A DNA stretch of 64,000 nucleotides, from positions 164,707 through 228,706 of the forward strand of contig JAQGPJ010000012.1 of NCBI GenBank assembly GCA_028293125.1. The letters run 5' to 3'. The notes under the pieces were generated by a model. The model had not been told where the DNA came from. It saw nothing but the letters and a program-made list of their open reading frames with translations, and ran no database searches. Source of the DNA: Verrucomicrobiales bacterium. Lineage in GTDB: Bacteria > Verrucomicrobiota > Verrucomicrobiia > Verrucomicrobiales > V1-33. Within the stretch, counting starts at the first letter, position 1; each line of letters starts with the position of its first letter. Positions 29,459 to 38,308 of the stretch are shown here, piece after piece. The position numbers and the translations under genes are program-made.

Positions 29459-30720
29459 AGCAATCGCCGACGACAGACAACACCAGCACGCTGTGCCTGC
29501 CTGGCGCGGAATCGTGGGAACTTTGGAAGGCATCACCCGGCGGGTGGCAGCGCCAGCCCGGCACGAACCCCTCCGCGGGGCCTTCGTCGTTTAAAACAGC
29601 CACCATTTTCGCCTATCCGGTCAGCAGCGCCTTCGCTGTGCCCATCCGCTCGGCCACGGCCGATCCGGACCTGCTGCCGGATCTGGTGGACATCCAACTG
29701 GAGAGGCAGGGGCTGAAACCCGAGGTGCCGGTAGGCTGTCTTACGGACTGGCGGGTGGTGGACCGCGGAGAGCAGGAGACTCTGGTGTGCGCCTCCGTTC
29801 TCAATCCGGCGCTGTCCGATGATTTGCCGCGGGAGGCTCCCACACGGTTTGAGATCAGTCCGGATCTTTATGATTTGCCGGACGACTCCCTGGTGATCTG
29901 GAAGGAGCTGGGCCGGCTGGTGTTTGCCGTCACCCGGCATGAGCACCCGGTTTATTTCCACGCCCTCAGCGCTTCCGTCCTTTCCCCGTCGGTGGTTCAG
30001 GAGATCGAGCACCTGATGATGCCGCTCTACACCCAGGGGATTATCACGGAACTGGATTCCATCGTGCTGTGGACGGATCCCGTGGATCCGGAAGTGGAGG
30101 CCCTGCTGAGGGAAATCTTCGGAGCCAAAGTCTTCCGGGCCCAGCAGCCCCCTCCCCGGCCCGGCACCCGCACCTCGGCAATTGAGCCGGTCACCGTCGC
30201 CCAAGGAAAAATCCGCGCCGCACGGGCGGCCAGGATTCAGAAAATCATCACCGTCTGTGTGGCCGCCTATCTCCTGATTCCCGGATTTTTTGCAGTCCGC
30301 TACTTCATGGAGTCCAAAAAGATCAGCAATCTCCAGTCTGGGACCTCCTCCCTGGAGAGCCAGTATGGAGGAGTGCAGAACATTCTGGATCAGGCCGCTT
30401 TGGCCGACAGCGCCATCAACCGGGACCAGTTTCCAGTGGAATGGCTTTTCCAAAGCCTGACCTCCCTTTACGACAACGCCAACCCCGGCGTGCGCATCAC
30501 CAGCTACGATATCGAAAAAGCCCATGGTGACACCAAAAAATCCCAAATCACCATCAAGGGCGAAGTGGCCGGCAATGCCTCACTGGCCATTGCCTACGGA
30601 AACAAAGTAAAAGGCAACACCGCGCTGCAGGGGCTGGAATGGAAGACTGTCACCCAGCCCGCCAAGGATGGCAAAGTCGCTTTCACGACTATCGGCACCA
30701 CCAAAACTGATGACTTATGA
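29455..30720 (+). CDS. gspL: GspL-like inner-membrane platform protein
   Basis: A 421-residue protein with a large cytoplasmic N-terminal part (about 1-255), one membrane helix (IITVCVAAYLLIPGFFAVRY, near 260-280) and a periplasmic C-terminal domain. This is the layout of GspL or a PilM-PilN fusion, which connects the ATPase to the pseudopilus machinery. Sequence resemblance to the actin-like GspL fold is weak, so the name depends on order and topology. It overlaps both neighbours by ATGA, a sign of coupled translation. Confidence 0.7.
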   Translation: MKQSPTTDNTSTLCLPGAESWELWKASPGGWQRQPGTNPSAGPSSFKTATIFAYPVSSAFAVPIRSATADPDLLPDLVDIQLERQGLKPEVPVGCLTDWRVVDRGEQETLVCASVLNPALSDDLPREAPTRFEISPDLYDLPDDSLVIWKELGRLVFAVTRHEHPVYFHALSASVLSPSVVQEIEHLMMPLYTQGIITELDSIVLWTDPVDPEVEALLREIFGAKVFRAQQPPPRPGTRTSAIEPVTVAQGKIRAARAARIQKIITVCVAAYLLIPGFFAVRYFMESKKISNLQSGTSSLESQYGGVQNILDQAALADSAINRDQFPVEWLFQSLTSLYDNANPGVRITSYDIEKAHGDTKKSQITIKGEVAGNASLAIAYGNKVKGNTALQGLEWKTVTQPAKDGKVAFTTIGTTKTDDL

Positions 30721-31385
30721 TGACTCCGCTGAAACAAAGTGAAAAACGGCTGCTGGCGGTCTTCGGCATCGCGGGCTTTCTCCTTATCAACCTGGTCGGT
30801 TTCAGCTGGTACTCCAAAAAGATGCTGGTGCTGGATCAGCAGCGGTCAAAGCTGGAGACCCGCTCCCGGATGCTGGCCTCCATGAAGGCCAGAGCCCCCG
30901 AGGCGGAGCAAAAGCAGGCTTGGCTGGCCCAGCACCTCAAGGCTTATCCCGATCCCACCACGCGGGACAGCTATCTGGACAACTTTGTCATTGATCTGTC
31001 CAAAAATCTGAATCTGGAACTGAAGAAAAACCAGGCGCTGGAGCCCAAGCTGGAGGATCTTTTCCACAAAAGCCGCTATCACGGTGAAGTGACCGGCCAG
31101 TGGGGCGACGTGCTGGAATTCATCTACCAGCTGCAGAAGCCCGGTGAGTTCCGCTTCGTCCCGACGATTTCCCTGAAATCCCAGAAAAAGGAGGCCGCCT
31201 CCGAAGAGGCCGCCGATGTCGTCTGCGTCTTTGACATCGAGAAATGGTGGTCACCCGAAAGCGTGACCGACCCTGCCGCCGCCGCGGAAAACCAAACCGC
31301 CTCCAGTGCCTCTTTGCCGGATTCCACTGAACATTCGCCTCCTGTGCTGGTCCGAAACCACAAGGTCAACACTGAAGCCAAATGA
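30717..31385 (+). CDS. gspM: GspM/PilO-like inner-membrane protein
   Basis: A 222-residue bitopic protein: a short cytoplasmic start, a membrane helix at about residues 12-32 (LLAVFGIAGFLLINLVGFSW), a coiled-coil-like stretch to about 70, then a periplasmic ferredoxin-like domain region (GQWGDVLEFIYQLQKPGEFR). This is the usual arrangement of GspM or PilO, the partner of GspL or PilN. The C-terminal 40 residues are low-complexity. Start and stop codons overlap the neighbouring genes by ATGA. Confidence 0.75.
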   Translation: MMTPLKQSEKRLLAVFGIAGFLLINLVGFSWYSKKMLVLDQQRSKLETRSRMLASMKARAPEAEQKQAWLAQHLKAYPDPTTRDSYLDNFVIDLSKNLNLELKKNQALEPKLEDLFHKSRYHGEVTGQWGDVLEFIYQLQKPGEFRFVPTISLKSQKKEAASEEAADVVCVFDIEKWWSPESVTDPAAAAENQTASSASLPDSTEHSPPVLVRNHKVNTEAK

Positions 31386-32254
31386 AAACGCCTTCTCTTT
31401 TCCCCTCCAGCCGTTCCGTGCTTTTTCTTCCTGTGTTGGCCGCCGGTGTGGGATTTGCCATGTGGGGGCAGCCCTCCTCTCTGTTGGCGCAGCCAGGCGG
31501 GGACACCCCCCCTGCCGCTGATCCCGCCACGGGTGGTTCGCCGGCACCGGAATATGAACCCAGCCGGTATGACAGGATCCGGGGGAAGAGCCCCTTCGAG
31601 TTTGAACTGGCCAAACCCAAGCCGGAGGAGGCCGTGGACCCCTTTATGGATCTCATCCTGGCCGGATACGCCGGCAGCGGCAAGCAGATCAGCGTTTACC
31701 TCGTCAATGCCAAGACCCAGGAGAGGCTGACCATTCCGGGGGGCAATGAAGGCAGCGAAACCGGATTCCGCGTTATTTCCGTCAACCGCGGCAGAACCCT
31801 GCGCACCACCACCGCCACTTTGGAGAAGAACGGAGTGACCAAGGAGCTGTCCTTTGATCCCAAAGCTCTCAGCAGCATGGTGGCCAGCGGGGGCAGCTCG
31901 GGAGCCGCGGCTCAGGTGGGCGGGCGCCCGGGGGTTCCGGGGCAGCCGGGAATTCCGGGCCAGCCTGGGCGGCCCGGCGGGGTCAATCCTCCGAATGCCG
32001 CCGTGCGCCAGACGCCCTATGTGGCTCCGGCGGCTTTTATTCCCGGTGGAAACAACAATGCCAACGGCGGCCCTGTGCCCAACGGCAATCCTCCCGGCCC
32101 CGTCAACCTGACGGGAAATATGGTGAATGGCAATCCGCAGATCAATCCGCAGCCAGCGGCCGGCGGGCCCCAGCCCAACGGAAATCCTGCTCCCGGAGTG
32201 AATCAGTCAAACAACCAGCCGCGCCGCCGGGTGGTTCTGCCCACCCAGCGCTGA
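31382..32254 (+). CDS. GspC/PilP-like periplasmic protein, collagen-like linker
   Basis: A 290-residue exported protein between the gspM-like gene and the secretin. After a signal or anchor segment (VLFLPVLAAGVGFAMW) comes a compact domain at about residues 55-165 (RYDRIRGKSPFEFE to GVTKELSFDP). By position and length this could be the homology-region domain of GspC or PilP, which binds the secretin N0 domain. The C-terminal 120 residues are Pro/Gly/Asn-rich and include Gly-X-Pro triplets (GRPGVPGQPGIPGQPGRPGG) like collagen. The function is inferred from context. Confidence 0.6.
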   Translation: MKTPSLFPSSRSVLFLPVLAAGVGFAMWGQPSSLLAQPGGDTPPAADPATGGSPAPEYEPSRYDRIRGKSPFEFELAKPKPEEAVDPFMDLILAGYAGSGKQISVYLVNAKTQERLTIPGGNEGSETGFRVISVNRGRTLRTTTATLEKNGVTKELSFDPKALSSMVASGGSSGAAAQVGGRPGVPGQPGIPGQPGRPGGVNPPNAAVRQTPYVAPAAFIPGGNNNANGGPVPNGNPPGPVNLTGNMVNGNPQINPQPAAGGPQPNGNPAPGVNQSNNQPRRRVVLPTQR

Positions 32255-32390
32255 CAGCGGTTTGTTTCCAGTCCTTGGGAGTCATGGCGCAAACAGGCCG
32301 CCAAATCCGCGTTTGCGTGCTGAGCCGGTGGCTTCAGCGGCTGTCTGTCCCTTGCGAAATTTCAAGTTTTTCATCCCTTCCATCCTATCC

Positions 32391-35228
32391 ATGCGTTCCG
32401 CCATCCTTCCGCTTCTTCTCGTTTGTCCTTTTTTACTCCGGGCGGATGACCAGATAGAGCTTCCTTCCAATTTGTCGCCCGCCCTGCGGGCCCGTCTGCT
32501 GGCTCAGAATACCGTGCCCCAAATCCCTCCCCCGGTGGAGGCGGCCCCGGAGCCCCCAGCGGACACAGCGGCTCCCGCCGCCACGGATGGCGCGCCGGCT
32601 CCTGCGCCCGCCACTCCCTCCAATGCAGTGGTCCCTCCGGTGACTCCTCCCACGGGCAATGGCGCTGTAGTGCCTCCTCCCGCCAACAATAATAATAATG
32701 GGAATCCCGGAGGAATCCGCCGTCCTGGGCGTCCCGGGCCGGGGCGGGGCAATGCTCCTTTCCCCAACCGCGGCAATTTCACTCCTGGAGGCAATCCTCC
32801 ACCGGGAGGTCCGGTGGCCACACCCCAGTCCACGGTCTCCGATGATCCGGATGATTTCTTTCTGGCCTTTCCTGGTTCTCCTATTGAGGAGGTTATTGAC
32901 AAATATCAGCTGATCTCCGGGCACCACGTCATCCGGGATCCGGGGCTCACCGGCACGGTGGTGGTTGTGCAGAATCCCAATGTGAAAATGACGCGGGATG
33001 AGGCGGTGGATTTTATTAAAGCCTCGCTGCTGCTGCAGAATTTCAGCATTCAGGAATACAAACCGGGAGTCGATAAAATCATCGCCCTGACCCGGCCCCC
33101 TCTGCTGGAGGGACCACTGGAGGGTGCGCCCATCTATATGAGCGCCAAGGAGCTGCCGAATACGGATCAGGTGGTGAATTATCTTATCCGTCTGGATTTC
33201 CTGAGCGCGGCGGATGCGGCCCAGGTTTTTGCGGCGGCGGTTTCCAGCCACACTTGGGGCAAATATGTGGCGGTGCCGTCCGCCAACACCATCCTTGTCC
33301 AGGACACCGTGCCCAACATCCGCACCCTGATCCGGATCAAGGATCAGGTGGATGTGGAGCCGGTGAAGCAGGTGCATGAATTTGTGGAGCTCGAGCGGGC
33401 CTCCGCGGAGGATATCCAAACGCTTATGGAGGGCATCCTTCAGGCCCAGACGCAGGCGTCCACCGGCGGGGGAGGCGGCGGGCGGCCGGCGGGTTTCCCG
33501 GGCGGAGCCAACGCCGGTGGCCAACCGGTGGTGGCCGGCGGGGCTGGAGGACCCAATACCGTCAGCGGGGTCATGCCCGACGGAAAATCCGTCATCGTGA
33601 AGGCGGACCCCCGCACCAACCGCATTTTCATCAATGGTCCGAAGGTGCACGTGGATTATCTGAAAAAGCTGGTCAAGGAATTCGATCAGCCCTCCCGTGT
33701 TAAAAACCTGCTCACCCAGCAGCTGCGCTATATTCCGGTGGATGACTTTCTGGATATTGCCGGGCAGTCCCTGCAGGCCCGGGGCGCGGGGGAAGCCGGG
33801 CAGGCCGGCGGTGGTGGTGGTGGTGGCGGCGGCGGCGGCGCGCAGGGCTTCAACCGGGGCACTGGCGGGCAAAACCAGTTTGGCGGCAACCGCGGCGGCG
33901 GGTTTGGCCAGAATCAGTTCGGCGGTGGAGGCGGCGGCGCTGGTGGATTCGGCGGTGGCACCAGCCGCACCGGCACCGGTGGCACCGGCCGCGCGGGCGG
34001 TGGCGGTGGCGGGGGCGGGGGGGCGGGCACGCAAAGCTCCGTGCCGGTTCCGCGCTCGGTTGTGATCGGCAAGACCCTTCTGATTTCCGACCCCCGTATG
34101 AATTCTCTGCTGGTCAGCGGTCCGCCGGAATCCATTGAGCGCATCTCGGAGCTGGTAAAGGAGATGGACCGCCGGCCTCTTCAGGTGCATATCAATGCCG
34201 TCATCGCACAGATCACTCTGGGGGATGACATCTCCACCGGTATGGACCTTCTTCGCCGGGTGGAGGATGTCAAAATCGGCGGGCAGAATGTGAGCATCGC
34301 CGGTCTTTACAAAACCACCGCCAATGGCTCCTTCCTTGATCCCGCCAATCTGGACACCATTGGAGGCTTCACCTCGTCCCTGAGCGGTCTGAATGTTTAT
34401 GCGACCGTCGGTGAACTCTTCAACGTCTATGTCAATGCGTTGGAGAGCACGAACCGCTTCAAGGTTCTCTCCAAACCGCATATCGCCACCGCCAACAACG
34501 AGCCGGCGCAGATCACGGTCGGCAGCCGGGTGCCTATTCCCGCCAACCAGCAATCCTCCATTGTCGGCAACGGCACCACATCCGTGACCTCGAATATTGA
34601 ATACGAGGACGTCAATCTCACCTTGGAGGTCACCCCGCTGATCAACTCCAAAAATGAGATCACCATCGTCACCTACCAGGAAAACAACACCGTTTCAGGC
34701 TCCTCGGTCATCAATGGCAACGAGGTTCCCAATATCTCCACGCAGAACCTGAACAATAAAATCACGGTTCCCAACGGAGCTATCTGCACCATCGGCGGCA
34801 GCATCACAGAATCCAAAAGCATGGGGGTGACAGGGCTGCCGTTCGTCAGCCGCATCCCCATCATCAAGCATCTGTTCGGCACAACCAAAGCCAGCACCAC
34901 CCGGCAGGAGCTGCTCATTATGCTCCAGCCGCGGATCATTGACACCGCTGACGATCTGGTGGATGTCCACACCACGGAGGTGCAGCGCACGGTGATCGGC
35001 CCCGAAGCTGAGAACTTCACCAAACCGGAACGGGACACCTCCGATCTCCAGCTGCCCACCTATGAGAAGGCGCTGCCCTATGACTCCGCCGGCTACCCGC
35101 CGGGCGCTCCGGCCGCCGCTCCGGGAAAAACGACCGTGCCCTACGATTCCGCAGGCTACCCGCCGGGCACTCCAACGGCTCCGAAAGGGTTCTTCCGCCG
35201 CATCGGAGCTGCCCTGAAACCCCGCTGA
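32391..35228 (+). CDS. gspD: Type II secretion secretin GspD-like
   Basis: Outer-membrane channel of the secretion system, 945 residues, longer than most GspD. It has a signal peptide (MRSAILPLLLVCPFLLRADD) and a Pro/Ala/Asn-rich linker to about residue 155. N-domains include FPGSPIEEVIDKYQLISGHH and KADPRTNRIFINGPKVHVDY, with two Gly-rich inserts (about 360-385 and 465-545). The C-terminal secretin domain has RFKVLSKPHIATANNEPAQI, IEYEDVNLTLEVTPLINSKN and the signature LPFVSRIPIIKHLFG. The end carries two copies of PYDSAGYPPG. A longer frame from 32262 lacks a signal peptide. Confidence 0.95.
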   Translation: MRSAILPLLLVCPFLLRADDQIELPSNLSPALRARLLAQNTVPQIPPPVEAAPEPPADTAAPAATDGAPAPAPATPSNAVVPPVTPPTGNGAVVPPPANNNNNGNPGGIRRPGRPGPGRGNAPFPNRGNFTPGGNPPPGGPVATPQSTVSDDPDDFFLAFPGSPIEEVIDKYQLISGHHVIRDPGLTGTVVVVQNPNVKMTRDEAVDFIKASLLLQNFSIQEYKPGVDKIIALTRPPLLEGPLEGAPIYMSAKELPNTDQVVNYLIRLDFLSAADAAQVFAAAVSSHTWGKYVAVPSANTILVQDTVPNIRTLIRIKDQVDVEPVKQVHEFVELERASAEDIQTLMEGILQAQTQASTGGGGGGRPAGFPGGANAGGQPVVAGGAGGPNTVSGVMPDGKSVIVKADPRTNRIFINGPKVHVDYLKKLVKEFDQPSRVKNLLTQQLRYIPVDDFLDIAGQSLQARGAGEAGQAGGGGGGGGGGGAQGFNRGTGGQNQFGGNRGGGFGQNQFGGGGGGAGGFGGGTSRTGTGGTGRAGGGGGGGGGAGTQSSVPVPRSVVIGKTLLISDPRMNSLLVSGPPESIERISELVKEMDRRPLQVHINAVIAQITLGDDISTGMDLLRRVEDVKIGGQNVSIAGLYKTTANGSFLDPANLDTIGGFTSSLSGLNVYATVGELFNVYVNALESTNRFKVLSKPHIATANNEPAQITVGSRVPIPANQQSSIVGNGTTSVTSNIEYEDVNLTLEVTPLINSKNEITIVTYQENNTVSGSSVINGNEVPNISTQNLNNKITVPNGAICTIGGSITESKSMGVTGLPFVSRIPIIKHLFGTTKASTTRQELLIMLQPRIIDTADDLVDVHTTEVQRTVIGPEAENFTKPERDTSDLQLPTYEKALPYDSAGYPPGAPAAAPGKTTVPYDSAGYPPGTPTAPKGFFRRIGAALKPR

Positions 35229-35275
35229 ATCCACTCCCCAAGTGAAGGCGTCTGTGTAAAAATGGATCCAAGTCG

Positions 35276-35304
35276 TTGAAACTGAATTCCAAATAAATTT
35301 TGAT
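35276..35304 (+). promoter_or_regulatory. Candidate promoter of the TIGR02597-type gene
   Basis: TTGAAA (35276-35281), a 17-base spacer, then TTTGAT (35299-35304), in an AT-rich stretch after the secretin stop codon. It suggests that the following secreted-protein gene has its own promoter and is not only read through from the gsp operon. Confidence 0.35.
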
Positions 35305-35421
35305 CATTTGCAACCGCCTGCCGTAAAAAAAGTAAAAAAACTTCCACGAAATCCTTTACAGCCACCCATCATCCCGCTAATCTTGACGCCAGCCCACCAG
35401 AACCCTCTACTCAACCAACCA

Positions 35422-36459
35422 ATGAAATATAAATTGTCTCTCCTAGTCGGCCTTGCCTCTCTGGCAGCCCTCGTCGGAGCCACTGCGCAGACTGCAGTGA
35501 CTGATCCGGTGGGCTACATCACCACCTCTCTTGCCCCCAATGCTGCGGGCACGACCACGGGTGCTGATACTCTGGTTTCCCCCACTCTGGTTGGAAAGAC
35601 AGAATTCGCCGGTGTCTCCACCAACAATCCCTCCGGCACCACAAGCGTCAGCTTTGCCTCTGGCGTGCCTGCTGGATTGAATGGTGCTTATTACCTTGAA
35701 ATCAAATCCGGCACCCGTGCTGGCTTCTGGAGCTCCATTGCCTCTTCCACCGCCACAGGTGTTACTACTGTTGACGCTCTGCCGGCTGGTTTGGCCACTG
35801 GTGCGAATTTTGTGATCCGCAAGCATGTCACCTTGGGCAGCTATCTCGGAGCCAACACTCCCGGCCTGACTGCCTCCACGGGTGCCAACAACGCGGACAA
35901 AGTGCTCCTGCTCAATCCCGCCACCCAAGTGGTGACGGCTTATGTCTATGGCGCTGAAGGTGTGTATGGCCCCGCCGGCTGGTATAATTCAGTTACTGAG
36001 GAAAGTGCCACTGATGTTATCATCTATCCCGGTGATGCCATCAAGATCCGCCGCGTTTCCAACGGACCTCTTTCCGTGGTCAATGTTGGTTATGTCAAGA
36101 CCACTCCGACAGAAATCGACATTTATCAGCGCGACAACTGGGTCAGCCCCGGTCTGGCCACAGGGACAACTCTGGCAACTTCCGGCCTGAACACCGGCAA
36201 TACTGCCTCCGGTGTGTTCCAAGAGGATTACAATGCCGCCAATGGCGCTCCTGACCGTGTCTTTACGATTTCTTCATCTCAGGTGACAACTTCCTTCGTT
36301 GCTCTTACTGGAACAGATGGCTTCATCAATGAAGTCACAGAGGAAGCGGCTGGCACAACGGTCATTCCTGAGGGCAGTGGTATCATCATCCGTCGGGATG
36401 TGCGCACTCCTGCAGTAAATTCAACTTGGGTGGCCCCTGCTCAGGTTGTTGCCCCATAA
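35422..36459 (+). CDS. TIGR02597-family secreted protein
   Basis: A 345-residue exported protein. The signal peptide (KLSLLVGLASLAALVGATAQ) is followed by TAVTDPVGYITTSLAP, the characteristic start of the TIGR02597 family known from Verrucomicrobium-type genomes, whose role is unknown. The mature protein is Ala/Thr/Gly/Val-rich and beta-like, with internal similarity between segments such as YGPAGWYNSVTEESATDVII and TDGFINEVTEEAAGTTVIPE. Cys is absent from the mature part. It lies about 190 bases after the secretin and uses more T-ending codons than its neighbours, as do the next two genes. Confidence 0.85.
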   Translation: MKYKLSLLVGLASLAALVGATAQTAVTDPVGYITTSLAPNAAGTTTGADTLVSPTLVGKTEFAGVSTNNPSGTTSVSFASGVPAGLNGAYYLEIKSGTRAGFWSSIASSTATGVTTVDALPAGLATGANFVIRKHVTLGSYLGANTPGLTASTGANNADKVLLLNPATQVVTAYVYGAEGVYGPAGWYNSVTEESATDVIIYPGDAIKIRRVSNGPLSVVNVGYVKTTPTEIDIYQRDNWVSPGLATGTTLATSGLNTGNTASGVFQEDYNAANGAPDRVFTISSSQVTTSFVALTGTDGFINEVTEEAAGTTVIPEGSGIIIRRDVRTPAVNSTWVAPAQVVAP

Positions 36460-36483
36460 TCGTAAGTTGAAACATCCAAGCCT

Positions 36484-37095
36484 ATGAAAATTACTACTTT
36501 AAGCCTGCTGCTCCTGAGTGCTGTCTGTGCCCATTCAGCAACTGTTGCCGTGTCCCGCGGCGGTCTGGGCGTTGTTGCCCTGACTTCCAATAATGAGGCA
36601 CTCAGCACCGGTGGCTATTACATCGCTGTTGGTTCCTTTACCACTGTGCCGACTGTCACGAACACTCCGGAATCCGTTCTGGCTGCTGTCGGAGCCTTCA
36701 ATGAGTTCGCCAGTGCCACTTCCTCCACTACGGGGGCAACTGTTGGCACTGTCACTGGTTCCTTCACAGGTGGTTTCAGCAATGCCGCGCTGTATAATGG
36801 CAAGGAGATCTTCATCATGGTGGGCAACGGAAACTCCAAGGCGAACTCCACGGATTTCGCCATCCTCAAAGGGAGCACTGCATGGAACTTCACGGCTGAT
36901 GTCTCAGCTGCTGACAGTATTGCCGTCATCCTGCGTGATGTCACCAGCTTCGATGCCGTTGCCGGTACGGAAGTGGATGTGGCGGATCCTGCCGCCAAAG
37001 ATCAGGTTCAACTGTGGACCGCTATTCCTGAAGTCTCCTCCAGCGTGCTGGTTGGCCTCTTCGGTCTTGGCCTCATGAGCCGCCGCCGCCGCTAA
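36484..37095 (+). CDS. PEP-CTERM-like secreted protein, copy 1
   Basis: A 203-residue protein with a signal peptide (MKITTLSLLLLSAVCAHSAT) and a C-terminal sorting-type tail: IPEVSSS, a hydrophobic helix (VLVGLFGLGLM) and SRRRR. The tail has the PEP-CTERM layout, with PEV in place of PEP, and would be handled by an exosortase not seen here. The mature part is Ser/Thr/Gly/Ala-rich. It starts only 24 bases after the TIGR02597-type gene and is closely similar to the gene at 37639. A terminator follows. Confidence 0.85.
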   Translation: MKITTLSLLLLSAVCAHSATVAVSRGGLGVVALTSNNEALSTGGYYIAVGSFTTVPTVTNTPESVLAAVGAFNEFASATSSTTGATVGTVTGSFTGGFSNAALYNGKEIFIMVGNGNSKANSTDFAILKGSTAWNFTADVSAADSIAVILRDVTSFDAVAGTEVDVADPAAKDQVQLWTAIPEVSSSVLVGLFGLGLMSRRRR

Positions 37096-37129
37096 TTGGC
37101 TGATGGCTTACTGATTGTAAAAAATTGCG

Positions 37130-37162
37130 AAAGCGGCACCATGAAAGTGGTGCCGCTTTTTT
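37130..37162 (+). terminator. Rho-independent terminator
   Basis: A 12-bp stem (37130-37141 with 37148-37159), a 6-base loop, and a T run. It ends the transcript of the TIGR02597-type gene and first PEP-CTERM-like gene. Confidence 0.88.
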
Positions 37163-37638
37163 GTGTTTTTGGCTGATTATTAAAATTTAGAGCATTCCCC
37201 CAAATTTTTTAGCCGTTTTGAGGCTGATTCTCTCGCAAAGTAAGGCTGTTACATTGGCAGAAATGGTCCAAATAAAATTGCTGTTTCGTGCACCAGCATT
37301 CCCCTTGGCATCCCTGCCGGATCAACACTTCTGTCGCTGCTTCCATTGCTCTGGCATCATTGGCTGCAGAGTTGAATCCACTGGAATGCGAATGCCGTCC
37401 ATAAGCATTCTCAGCAGGTGCACCTCAAGCTGGTCCACGTCTTTAAGCTGTAGCGGAGCTGGAAGCCAATGGCTGTTGGTAGACAGAATCCGGTAAATTT
37501 TTCTGTGTGAATTTACTGGGGTATCCTCGTAAATAGTATAGCTGACATTTGCTGTCTGAAATTTTTTGAAAGGATTGGTTATTTGAATTGCATCCGTTTA
37601 GCCTGCCGTTCCATAGTGGCAATGTAAATCCCCCCTCT
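37163..37638. other. Low-GC spacer between tandem paralogues
   Basis: About 475 bases, less GC-rich than the rest of the window. It should hold the promoter of the second PEP-CTERM-like gene. On the minus strand a frame of 91 sense codons is open from 37597 to a TGA at 37322-37324, without a usable start before codon 54. It contains protein-like text such as HWLPAPLQLKDVDQLEVHLL. It may be the remnant of a lost gene or chance in AT-richer DNA. Confidence 0.4.
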
Positions 37639-38241
37639 ATGAAAGTAATCACCTTAAGCCTGCTGCTTTTAAGTTCTGTCTGCGCCCATTCGGCAACGGT
37701 TGCAGTCACCCGTGGTGGTTTGGGCATTGTTGCGGCCACTTTGGGTGGCCCACTCAGCGCTGGTGGTTACTACCTTGCGGTTGGTTCCTATGCCGCCGTG
37801 CCCACTGTCGAGAACACTCCGGCATCCATTCTGGCTGCTGTCGCAGCTTTTAATGAATTCGCCAGTGCCACTTCCTCCACCACAGGGGCAACGGTTGGCA
37901 CTATCACAGGATCCTTCACAGGTGGCTTCAGCGATGCTGGATTGTATAATGGTAAGGAGATTTACATCTTGGTCGGCAATGGAACCACCAAGGCAAACTC
38001 CACGGATTTCGCCATTCTCAAAGGAAGCACCCCATGGACTTTCACTGCTGATGTCTCCGCTGCTGAAAGCATTTCTGTTGTCCTGCGGGACGTCACCAGT
38101 TTTGATGCTGTTTATGGCATGAAGGTGGATGTAGCGGACCCTGCCGCCAAGGATCAGTTGATTCTTGGGGTTCCCGAGGCCTCCTCAAGCGTGCTGATGG
38201 GCCTGTTCGGCTTAGGCCTCCTCAGCCGCCGCAGGCGTTGA
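37639..38241 (+). CDS. PEP-CTERM-like secreted protein, copy 2
   Basis: A 200-residue paralogue of the gene at 36484. Signal peptide, mature part and tail align over the whole length; identical stretches include EFASATSSTTGATVGT and KANSTDFAILKGST. The tail is VPEASSS, then VLMGLFGLGLL and SRRRR, so PEA replaces PEP. The two genes arose by tandem duplication and have diverged mainly at scattered positions, so both seem to be kept. It stands in its own transcription unit after the terminator of the first copy. Confidence 0.85.
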   Translation: MKVITLSLLLLSSVCAHSATVAVTRGGLGIVAATLGGPLSAGGYYLAVGSYAAVPTVENTPASILAAVAAFNEFASATSSTTGATVGTITGSFTGGFSDAGLYNGKEIYILVGNGTTKANSTDFAILKGSTPWTFTADVSAAESISVVLRDVTSFDAVYGMKVDVADPAAKDQLILGVPEASSSVLMGLFGLGLLSRRRR

Positions 38242-38308
38242 TTGATCTTCTGAAATTGCGGGAGCGGTACCATTTTCTTGCTTCCGCGTTTTACATTTTG
38301 CAGATTGT

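Noticed and set aside
37218..37496. A 92-residue plus-strand frame in the paralogue spacer
   Set aside because: It is Ser/Cys-rich with no signal peptide or family, and overlaps a better minus-strand open frame which itself lacks a start.
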